From positions 62,001-126,000 of the forward strand of contig JAPYMA010000172.1 in assembly GCA_035041965.1 (NCBI GenBank): a stretch of DNA of 64,000 nucleotides. The letters are read 5' to 3'. The notes under the pieces are model-generated. The model was not told the origin of the DNA and made no database searches. It worked only from the letters and a program-made list of their open reading frames with translations. A program made the translations under genes and the position numbers. Origin of the DNA: Anisakis pegreffii. Its lineage: Eukaryota > Nematoda > Chromadorea > Rhabditida > Anisakidae. Below, piece after piece: positions 23,201 to 32,700 of the stretch (position 1 is its first letter; each line of letters begins with the position of its first letter).

Positions 23201-25992
23201 TCAGATGGAAATTGAAATTTATTTGAACTGTGAAGATACCAAAAATACCAAAAATCGCCCGTGAAATCACCCGAGAAAATGAATTCATAATTAAAATTAT
23301 CAATGTGGAACAAAAAATTGCAATTGCAAATTTCTAACTTATAATAGCTAATTAAAGAAACAAGTGAGTAAGTAAGGAAAAAATAAGTAAAGGAATGAGC
23401 GACTGAGAAAATGAAACGAACTATCAACATGAGAATGTTTTCTTTCAGCACCGTCAAGAGACTGTTGTTTGGGTGGTGATGACTCGTGATTTGTGTGGTT
23501 TGACAAGCGACTCTCTAAACGTTCAGATGATAATGATGTGCACATTGGCGACTCTGATGCCAATTCCCGAAAGGATGTCATCTGCGGTTGAGCTTGGATC
23601 GATATCACTGACTCTTCCATCATTCCACCTTTAAATTATGGTTGATGCAGTTAATTACGGAAATATTCATTATGGAAATTGGAATTTACAATGGAAATTG
23701 CCTCGTTCTCATATTAACAATATAGACAACAGCAGCGATAATTATCTTAAGTGTGCACCTCAATTTCTTAGCAAGATACTTTGAATAAGCTTCAATAGAT
23801 GTTTGAAGCACTCTCATCATGCAACTAGGTCATAATTTTCCTCGAAACTAAATCAAGAGAATAGTGAAAGAAATGCAGAAACAAACCACTGATAGTGGAC
23901 TCATCCAACTGACAGAACGACGCATTTTGGGACGTTTCAAGTGAATCCCCTTGAGGTGTTGCACATTCATCAGTTTCTTCAACGGTACCGTGTGTGTGTG
24001 ACGATAAACGTTTCACATCTTCATATTCACTCGATTCATCCATTTCCGAGTCTGGCTTCCCCGTTTCGTCCCTACCATTACCTGAAATATACCACTGAAC
24101 CATTATTTGTGCCGAAACGGTGGATTCCAATCGTACGATTCTCTTCAACAGGTTTCTACAATATTAGATTGCTACAAAACTTTAACAGTTCTCTAACCAT
24201 TGGAAGAAATATCAATGTAATTAGTATCCGAACTCTAAATTGACTCTCAAAAGACAATACAACTTTGAGCATATCGCTGAAATCTTTCAGTCCTGAATTC
24301 AGAGTCTACTCAGTTTTATGGAACGTCCGTTACTGCCATAATGAACAAGCAAAATGGATGAATGCATAATAATTGTTTTAATACAATAATATGTAAACGA
24401 GAGTAATTATGATCGCGAATAGACAAAAATTTTTATCCGATTAGCATATAAATGCGACATTCGAAATAAAACTGTGGCCTCAAAAATTGTCTTATAGTCA
24501 ACCGCCATGAAGCAACTTCAATTGCAAGGAATTGAACGATGTAAACGATAAGCACAATGAAGTTGTACTTATCAAAATAGGAAATACATCTGGAGGAATG
24601 CATTAGGGACTCGTAAATAAACGAAGAAATTCAGAACGATGTAAACAATTCGAATGGATGCGAAGGACATGAAAGGTGCGCAATAAAATTCCTCACAAAT
24701 ACATTGTTTATTATGCATGGAAAACTGTTTCTTAGTCACTTATCATTTCACAGAGTTCAATCCATAACAAATCAATAGCGAAAGCTAATGAATAACACTT
24801 TCCAAAAAATTATCAATTGCAAAATTAATTCGTAAAAGTTTCATTCAAACATTGCAATATGTCAGTTTATCAGAAGGCGCAACAAATTTGAAAAAATTAA
24901 AGGGACTAGAATAATTATATTTGAAGATATTACAAAACAATGCGAAAGCTTTGAAAGCTTCAAAAGTTTCTGATAGTCAAAAGATTCGCTGTTTATAGTG
25001 CACTATTGCAATCTCGATTAAATTTTATTACATTCGATGTCATAAATTCCTTCAAAATCGTTCTTCCAAACACAGTACTGCAATTGAGTATTCGATAAAG
25101 CTAAGCCATTTGGAAACGAATAAAAACATATTATGGAATAGATATTAGATGAAACATAAACTCGAGATCATATAGATAGCGATATCGATTCATTCCTCGT
25201 TCTTGTCAACAAAATACTGATTCGTAGTTGACATTGAATTCACGAGAATATTACCTCTACGCCCGATGTTATCATTATTGCTATCATCATTATTGTTATC
25301 ATCGTCTCGTTCTCGCATCCTAACATCACATCGATCAGGTAACTGCGATACTTCATCATCCGTATACACCGATCTGAAGGCATTCTATTTATCATTTGAA
25401 GTTATCAACAGTCAATCAAAGCCTTATAAGCAGTGCAATAATTGGAAGAATAACACCTCTTACTCTAATAGGCGAAGAAGGATATCCCGAGAAGATTCTG
25501 TCATTTACACGTCTTATACGCATCAAGAACATTTATCAAAAATGTAACCATTCTAGAATTTAACTATCGCAGAGAGTAACTTTTCATAGATATTCTGATC
25601 AAATAGGTTTAAAAACAACCATATCTACTGAAGATCTATCAATTCAATGCAATCGACACTAATCAATGTCGCAATTCAGTGAGAATATTATACAATTGGA
25701 ATTGTCAAACTGAATCCATTTGAAAATCCGAAGAAATCGCACCTAATAAAAAACCTCAATCCATTCGAGTCGATATCTCCAACCGCAACCTCGAGTGGTC
25801 CATTAAGGATGCCACTTTTTCTCGATGCAATAATCGTTGGCTCTATATGTCGTCTATAGAATCCAGGTGCACGTTGTTGTAGTATACATTGATGTGCCGG
25901 TAGTTTATTACCGTCTGCAGACACTAACAATACATCTGCGTCGCAGACATTCCCCACCTGCAATTTTTCATTGTCACCTCGATAAAAGCTAA
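14216..25992 (-). CDS. BTBD8: BTBD8-like protein with two BTB domains (5' end incomplete)
   Basis: 23 exons: 25743-25992, 25255-25373, 23887-24081, 23452-23628, 23022-23153, 22778-22915, 22376-22502, 22169-22246, 21553-21730, 21122-21328, 20904-21014, 20562-20609, 19977-20120, 19672-19860, 19101-19230, 18939-19003, 18577-18681, 18293-18352, 17325-17633, 16700-16807, 16450-16569, 14690-14923, 14216-14326 (stop TAG). All phases agree; about 1111 residues. The first BTB is near residues 1-95 ([20 protein letters not shown]). A polar, acidic linker runs to about 337. The second BTB spans about 345-465 ([20 protein letters not shown]). A helical region follows to about 740 ([25 protein letters not shown]), colinear with human BTBD8 as I remember it. 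The rest is a basic Ser/Pro-rich tail with SRIP and SKIP motifs. Human BTBD8 is linked to AP2 and clathrin endocytosis; its role here is inferred. The 19003 acceptor and everything 5' of 25992 are uncertain. BTB identity is firm, orthology likely. Confidence 0.85.
14924..16449. other. large intron of the BTBD8-like gene
   Basis: About 1.5 kb between exons 14690-14923 and 16450-16569. I found no further exon with acceptable splice sites and codon-like sequence. It contains the first copy (16253-16360) of an intronic repeat whose second copy is at 17052-17170. Confidence 0.5.
16253..16360. repeat. intronic repeat X, copy 1
   Basis: About 108 bases sharing TAATGACAYCAAA, TAAACTTCTARTGAGGCTCT, GAGGCTCTTGAC and ATCACTAAATCACT with 17052-17170. 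The two copies lie in neighbouring introns of the same gene, about 0.8 kb apart and in the same orientation. They have internal differences in length. The family is unknown. Confidence 0.6.
16900..17256 (+). mobile_element. SINE-like retroposon, copy C, interrupted
   Basis: A diverged copy of the element at 8900-9142. It matches from about 16905 (CCTC..., GAATTTCATGA, TTAGCTG, GAATGTGATA, GATAATAGAACGGCATAAA). Copy 2 of repeat X (17052-17170) interrupts it, and it then ends with GGCATAAACTCGTAATGAG, TTTGCTGATTAAGTAAATGA and an AAAT-type tail. The GGCATAAA word occurs on both sides of the interruption. It lies in the intron between exons 16700-16807 and 17325-17633, opposite in orientation to the gene. 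Confidence 0.55.
17052..17170. repeat. intronic repeat X, copy 2
   Basis: Homologous to 16253-16360 (see there). It sits inside the SINE-like copy 16900-17256, so it arrived after that element or was duplicated together with part of it. Confidence 0.55.
17634..18292. other. intron of the BTBD8-like gene with an open, GC-richer island
   Basis: The intron between exons 17325-17633 and 18293-18352. At about 18054-18153 it becomes less AT-rich and is open on both strands. On the minus strand a phase-compatible cassette can be drawn (acceptor TGCAAG before about 18200, donor GTGCGA), but its peptide is hydrophobic, unlike the neighbouring tail. On the plus strand one frame gives a Lys/Thr/Pro-rich peptide. 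I left both out of the gene model. Confidence 0.35.
19363..19545. repeat. intronic repeat Y, copy 1
   Basis: About 183 bases highly similar to 20239-20423. Shared blocks include GATAATAGGATATGCA, AGAATCTGCAT, AACTGCGGACTTTTAAAAAT and CTGGAAGGAGACTGAATTTT. It lies in the intron between exons 19101-19230 and 19672-19860. The family is unknown; no terminal inverted repeat or tail was recognised. Confidence 0.75.
20239..20423. repeat. intronic repeat Y, copy 2
   Basis: The second copy of the repeat at 19363-19545, in the same orientation, in the intron between exons 19977-20120 and 20562-20609. The 3' part (AACTGCGGACTTTTAAAAAT onward) is almost identical between copies. Confidence 0.75.
24082..25254. 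other. large intron of the BTBD8-like gene
   Basis: About 1.2 kb of AT-rich intron between exons 23887-24081 and 25255-25373. No exon, repeat copy or RNA gene recognised. Confidence 0.5.
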
Positions 25993-26834
25993 CTTGAAAA
26001 GATTGATGAGAAAGATTCATTCCTAGAAATATGTTGTTTCCGAAAGTATGTTTATGATTTCCCAGAAGGATACAGTCAATACTTACTTCAGTAACTGATA
26101 ACAAGAGCAAAATGCTTCGCAAGTCAGAATTTTAAGCTGTGAGGTAAATGATATCTATAGAGATAAAATGATCTCTCTCAGTGATTAATCAGTATCGTGA
26201 TTAAGCCATAAAAACAGAGAAAACAGCGATGAAACCAACTGCATAAACGTTAGGGAAACGGAATTGACACTGGATTTGTAAGCAAGACGAGGAATCAGAA
26301 GACTTGAAAGATTTAAGCTTAGCAGTTGGAATAACGTTTAGGTTGGATAAATAACGATGATAACGTTTCGGAGCCAGCTTGCGGTCGCAACAAAAACCGA
26401 TAATATAAATGATTGGCCTTATAAGATGTTGGATTTTACTGGCAACAACATCCACAAGAGAAAGGATGCAGTCTAAGAAATATCCTTGTGCTTATGTGGA
26501 TACAGAGAGATAAGGCAGGCAGTATCTGCGGAACGATAAGCGAACGATCAGATATCAACTCATCGTCAGAGAAAACAAAAATATATTAATACGAAAACGA
26601 TCTGAATAGAAAATTCCTTCTTCCATTAATAAACGATTAGGAAGTATTGAACTGCACTTTGTTTCGAGGATCTAATGCATGCATGATAGAAAACAGCACA
26701 TCTACTCTTCATGTATATTCGTTTAGGGAACATATATATGGGAAGGGTAAACGCGTCCAATGATCGCTACTTTGACCGATTATAGGACGCCGTTCAATCG
26801 ACCGAGTCGAGTGTACTTTTGGACTCATTTTGAG

Positions 26835-27070
26835 TCCTGCTCCCTGGAAATTGCCCGGCAATATGGGAGAGTATCCCTCTACCTCTATGCTCGCCAAATC
26901 AATAATCGAAGATAGAATTTTATGAAGACAGATGATTCCTTACGCTAATATCGTTAGCTGCACGGAAAGAAGGATATCAAGGAAGAAAGAATATGATAAT
27001 TGTGATATTGGTGATAACAGAGAGGTATAAACTCGTTAGATTTGCTGATTAAATAAATGAGGAAATAAAC
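26835..27070 (+). mobile_element. SINE-like retroposon, copy B
   Basis: A homologue of 8900-9142 over essentially its whole length. It shares GCAATATGGGAGAGTA, CTAATATCGTTAGCTGC-like and GATATTGGTGATAACAGAGA, and ends TTTGCTGATTAAATAAATGA. It lies upstream of the BTB1 exon, in the unresolved 5' part of the BTBD8-like gene. No clear target duplication remains. Confidence 0.65.
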
Positions 27071-27230
27071 AGTAAATATATTCGTTTGATTCCTGAATTT
27101 GATCATACTGAAAGGAAATTTCATTTTGAATGCTTTTTAATATCATCACCAATGCAGCATTGAGGCTGAAGGTAGAGATAAAACTTTGAATACTGACTGT
27201 TGCTTAAATTATAATTCTCTAATGGCTCAC

Positions 27231-27274
27231 CAGTATCACCACGATTATCCTCATTAACGCTTTCAATATTCGCA
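27231..27274 (-). CDS. possible small 5' exon of the BTBD8-like gene
   Basis: A 44-base minus-strand segment bounded by an acceptor (TTTTCAAAG) and a good donor (GTGAGC). It is open in the frame giving an acidic peptide around NIESVNEDNRGDT. It leaves one base, the phase required by the next exon at 25743-25992, and its composition resembles the linker exons. It needs two incoming bases, which the candidate first exon at 29686-29781 does not supply. The support is only splice sites and phase. Confidence 0.25.
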
Positions 27275-28431
27275 CTTTGAAAATTAGTATGAAATGCAAA
27301 GACTAATATACTAAATGAAATTGATAAATCTTCAAACGGATTCGCGAAAATTAATCGGATTCTTGAAAATTCAATCAAAAAATTTAATGAAGAAACACTA
27401 ACCGATCTCACATAGTTCCGATTGAATCGCACGTTAAATATTGTGGAATAAGGGATCATTTAATATTCAGAAAGCAACTAAAGCAAATGAATTCGTTATT
27501 CTAAAGATGTAATTCTCTCAATATGGATTTGTTCGTCAATGGTGTTGTACTTATGTTGAAGCGGTTTTCGAGGAACAAATTTTAATCCATGTCATGTAAT
27601 CACTACAAAAACGTCAAAAACACAATGAAATTTCAATATCCTGATAATTCGTTGTAAAGTATATACTAGAACAAGGAGAAATATTAGGCGTGATGTGGTC
27701 GTCTGTAGGAGATATCAGTGAATATGATTTTAACAGAGGGCTTGTGACAATTTTAATAGTCAAAAAACGAGTAGGGATAAATTTATAGAGCAAAAATATT
27801 TACTGATGAGCGAATAGCACAAGATGTGCTATCGCAAACACTGTAGACATGACAGGTATGGAATGCATTCATTCAGCTGAATGGATTGGAAATTGATGAT
27901 TGCGGTGGCTGAATTGAATGATTATCAAATAATGAGTAAATGAACGTTTTCAGGCGGTGAGATTCAATGTTTTGATATATGGATGATATCTTTATGATTG
28001 GTATGCAGTAACATGCGATAGTAGTGAACAGAAGCATTTGGGGTGAAGTAACGTGAATGAATACAGTGAAAACTGTACAAAAATAATGTAATTTGATTTG
28101 GGATTTGTCATACGGGAATACCAATGGAACAGCTGTGTTTACTTATTGTCATTTTGCGTGTTTTTGGGCAATGCACACATATATCGACGGTTTTGAGACT
28201 GGGAAATGAATTTCGTAATGATTTCGATTAGGAATTATCAGTGGATGATTTTATATGAATTGGAACTGCCTTTCACGTGTATTGAATAACTTCGAACTGA
28301 TTTTATAAAATAAAGGTTTCCAAGAAAATGCAAGGCATGGAATTTATGTTGAATTAATTTATAGCGTTCAATTGTAGTTATTCAACACTGGTGAGAGTGG
28401 GACCGTTATATGATTCATTCTTCATCTATTA

Positions 28432-28625
28432 CAGTGGTCCCCATACTTGGGTACCTCTTTCGATCGTCTGGCAGGCCGTCATTACTCCCTCTCCTCAGCT
28501 CTCCCGCTACAATAATTTACTACTAATTTACCATTTCCACGCATAACGTCAGAACTAATTTCCCGATCCCCTCCAACACATCAAATTACCCAAAAATGGG
28601 TAATTTCCTCCTATGGGGACCTCTG
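28432..28625. mobile_element. hAT-type MITE with 8-bp target duplication
   Basis: A 194-base element. The left end reads CAGTGGTCCCCATAC and the reverse complement of the right end reads CAGAGGTCCCCATAG. The flanks are ATCTATTA (28424-28431) and ATCTAGTA (28626-28633), an 8-bp duplication with one mismatch. CAGNG ends plus an 8-bp duplication are diagnostic of the hAT superfamily. There is no coding capacity. It differs in sequence from the 3541/7272 family. Confidence 0.75.
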
Positions 28626-28700
28626 ATCTAGTAATACGAAGCAGTCTTACAAGTATGTGAAAAATTTTGATAGTCGTTTTAGACACTATATCTTCTAAAT

Positions 28701-28903
28701 ACAACCTAGAATCGGAAAAAGAGGTCGGGGTCGACAGAAAATGAGATGGCGAGACAATATTTGCAAAATAGTCGGGCCAAACATGGATGAGAATTGCAAT
28801 GAACTGTGATAATAGTGATAACTGGAGTGATGGCTTGAAGAGGCTTATGTACCAAACGTACAATAATAGCTGAGTAAATAAATAAATAAATAAAATAAAT
28901 AAA
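28701..28903 (+). mobile_element. 5'-truncated RTE-type LINE insertion
   Basis: A 203-base fragment of a reverse-transcriptase protein's C-terminal end, then an AAAT-type tail. The plus strand encodes RIGKRGRGRQKMRWRDNICK, then VGPN. After a one-base shift it reads WMRIAMN, and in the first frame again LEEAY before a stop. RGR.KMRWRD, GPNWMRIA and EEAYV are features I associate with the C-terminus of nematode RTE-like endonuclease/reverse transcriptases. Perfect TCTTCTAAAT copies flank it at 28691-28700 and 28904-28913, a target duplication marking a complete, 5'-truncated insertion. Frameshifts make it a dead relic. Confidence 0.8.
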
Positions 28904-29685
28904 TCTTCTAAATGACATGATACGGTTTTATCGTTGTTTCGTAATTTATAGTGCATTGTCATATTGCATTGGCATGATGATCTCTTCATGGGATAAACGT
29001 AAACGAAGGCGCGATTTTTTCAAGCAACGAAGCGATTTTAGACTTTTTCGTTCATTATCGACGATAGCAAACTGATTGAGGAATAGAATGTGAAGTGTCA
29101 AAAATGTGTCATTAAACGAACAGAGAGACTAGTGAATGAGGAAATGATTAAGTTAACAAGTAATAAGACATGAATAAAGCAACAATTAAATAGATCAAGG
29201 TATCATCCTTCTATACAGATGCATTAATAGTGTGGATGACAAGAAGATCCTTCTTCGTGGCGACCGGGACTGGGATGGAATTCGAAGAGGAAGGCGAAAT
29301 TAGTTCGCTTGCTGGTCTTAATCAGTGCTGTTGCATGAGATCATTTATAAGATCGTAAGATCTAGACTTAATCAATCTTTTACGTATTGTGATTTTTTTC
29401 AGGTACTGCAATGATTCCCCTACTATCTTGATGATTTATTCAGTTGAATACGCAAGTATGAAGAGGAATCACGTTTAGCAAATGCACAAAATGAATGTTA
29501 ATAATGTTAATACATACATTAATAGTGTAGATGGCAAGATAGTGTAAATGGCAACGGTAACAGTAGAACAATAGAAATTGATGAATGAGAAATAAATAAA
29601 TAAAAATTTAAAAAACACAGAAATAACTAAATGAGAATTAAATAAATAAAAAATAAACTTCCAAAAACAAAACAAATGAACTCAC

Positions 29686-29781
29686 AAGTGTGGCCATATT
29701 GAATCGAAGCTGCTGCGCTAATTCAGCCTGCAGTATCTCGCGTTGTGCTAAATACTTTTCCCATAGAATCGCACTTTTCAT
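29686..29781 (-). CDS. candidate first coding exon of the BTBD8-like gene
   Basis: On the minus strand an ATG at 29779-29781, with an in-frame stop 18 bases upstream, opens 32 codons. They end at CTT, followed by a consensus donor GTGAGT. The peptide is helical and Gln/Leu-rich (it contains ILQAELAQQLRF). This resembles the EQLSQDLLRLL helix just before the first BTB of human BTBD8, from memory. The exon is phase 0 at its 3' end, while the 25743-25992 exon needs one incoming base, so at least one exon between them is missing from my model. It could belong to another transcript. Confidence 0.4.
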
Positions 29782-32700
29782 TGATGATTTCAGTTGTTTT
29801 TATCATATAGAATATTCACCGCATTTATTTTAATGTATTATACAACAGATATCCGATTTCTTTTTTCGTTCGCTTTATATGGCCACCAATCGTTTTAATG
29901 CATTGAATTATGCAGCAGACACTGAAAATTCAATACAAATTCATCATAAATTTTACCAACGCAATTGTGTTGGTGTTTTACTGATAGCTTATAACATTCA
30001 TTTATCATTAGATAACCTCATTATCACGTTGACTTTTTCATCAATTGTTTAAATCGTGTGCTTGAGGATCGTTTTGCTGATAAGTAGTTTATGAGAACAC
30101 TCGATTTATCTAATTTCTTAAATTACTTATTTACCTAATTTCGGTTCGTTACCTAATATAAAGACCATTTCTTAAAATCACTTATTAATAAGGTTAATTA
30201 AATCTCTGTTGCTTTCATTACGTTATCCCGAAATAGTCACTGTATTCATTGCCCCTCCGCTATATCATTAATACTTGAAACCTGGTTTCTAAAATGATAT
30301 TGATGAAAGTGGTTTGATGAAATAAACGAAAACATTAGAATATTCCATCAAGCTTAAAGTATGCGTATACATTTCTTGTTATAGTGAAACTAAGAAGTAA
30401 CAAATAAATTGTTCAACAAAAACACATTAGTAAAGCAATAACTGAGGATAGACGAAATCATCAATGTTATCCAAACAAGATTACAACTATTTCAATGGAG
30501 CTGTTTCAATGGATCTTTTCTTAGGCGACTTCGAATGTACCGATTGAAATTTTAAAACGATGTCAACAAACAATTCTAAACAGCTAAAGAATTTAAAAAA
30601 TGATCTGTCGTTCAGGAGGATCGTACGAATGAAGCAGCGAGTGAGATGATAAATAGATACTTCACAATCATCTAGAGAAAGCATTCCAACAAATTTGGTA
30701 TGATATGATCGATTTCAAATCAACAAATTGGAAGAAAAAAGTTTTATTTTTTAAAGCAATCGATTTGGAAGGATTTTTTCTTATAGTTCTCTCTTGATCA
30801 GTTTCGTCTGATATGAAAGCATTTAGAACGCTTGACAAGAGTTTGCTACTGTTGGAAATGTTAATCGAGCGTTAATCATTGATTTACGATCTCGCAGGTT
30901 TGCTCTCGACCGAAATCAAATGTTTGACTACAAGATAAGGCAGCAATTTCTTAAGAACCACAGCTATGCATAGTCTTTCAATAAATTGAGATTGGACTGC
31001 GTATTTGTTGAGATCAAATGGAATCAAATTAATTTGAGTGACTTTTTCGATGAATTACATTTGTTACCAAACAACAAACAGTTGAGACTGTCACAGAACT
31101 AGAGTGGAATCGATACGGAATAGGTGAATGAGCCATTTGGTGTGGTGTGCTGGTACCATAGATATGAGTGTTCATATGACAAATATATGAATAAAACAAC
31201 AATTCGGAGTTGAACAGAATGAATTAATGATATATACGAGCATTTATATCGAATACACACATTTCAGACAACAGCTTCACAGAGACGAATAGCAACGCAA
31301 AATCCGTAATGCTTCAATGAAAGGACATGTCCAACGATGTAATAATGCAAAACAAAAAATTTCGATAAAAACAACCATAAATCATGCTGAAATGACGCAT
31401 AGATTCGAGTTTCCACGCATAACTGTGATTTATTTGGAATTTTGCTCATTCAGAAAATTTCCAAATTCTAAGATAAATCTTGGAGGTTGGTAATTATCGG
31501 TTTCTGAGCAACATTTTACTTAATTGCTAGCTTATGGAATAGAATGTAATAACTATCGTGAAAATTGCTCAATGAATTATATTGCTATATGCAGCCACAT
31601 ATGTACAATACGTCAGAATAGGTATTTGACAATACTGCCTAATTACTAGTAGTCATGAATAAATGATATTCAGCAGATCCGAAATGTGAAAATACGTCTG
31701 AAAGGGATTGAAAAATTGCGGTGTAATAACGTCATTTCAAGCATTTTTCACTGTCATATTGTATTCAACATGCAACGTTGAATGCTTTCTAGTAATGAAA
31801 CAGATGGATTATTCATTATCATCAGCTGCATTTGTATTCAATGCGTAGGTTACACTTCAAGCAGAAGAATAGCCTCGAATAAAAGGCTTAAATGAAGCAT
31901 GCTCATTAAACTACATGCCATGCCTGCATCTCAGCACTTAACAATACAAGGTAATTTCTGGTAATCCCTAATGGAGAACACCAAACAACAGATATACTGA
32001 GCTTTCTTAAGTGGTATTACTAAGTAACGATATCAAGCTATAGAAGCATATTGGCACATTGGATGAGCATAATCATTTTATGTGGACAAACATTCATGTT
32101 CAGAATGACATATGCTATGTCATGCTTTATTTCCAGCTCATATGGCTGAATGGCTGGAAAGGAAATTCAATTAATTAATCAAATAAGGCAGTGGAGATCG
32201 ATACACAAGCACGAATGTGGATGCATTTGCATAGGATAGATTGAATAGGATTTAGCTGTACAGGTCGATTAGTATATCGCTCCAAAGGGTTTAATTTCAA
32301 CCTTTAATCGATAATTGACATAATACTTCAGGTGTAAGAGATACTAAGTGATATGTGATCTGCCGCTAGAATATCCGACACCAAAGTGAATAATTTGCAA
32401 ACTTTCAAACTCCTCAGCGAGCCAAGTCGAATTTGCATTCCGAAACACACTTTATGCATTCAGAAATACGCGTTTATGCACACAAGTACACATTTCATGA
32501 GTTATTCAGTAATCGAATGGCCATGACGAGAATACATAAATAAAACCAATTTGCACCTGTACTCTAACACATCTACATAATCAGAAAGGATATCTCGTAT
32601 CATAGCATCATTAGTAGAACTTTACTCGATAGTACACAACAAGCAGCTTAATCCACTACTCAGAGAGCAAATCGAAGCACTTCAATGAAATAATATTGTG

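Noticed and set aside
28555..28989. 144-codon minus-strand open frame
   Set aside because: It crosses the end of the hAT MITE and the antisense of the LINE fragment; not a gene.
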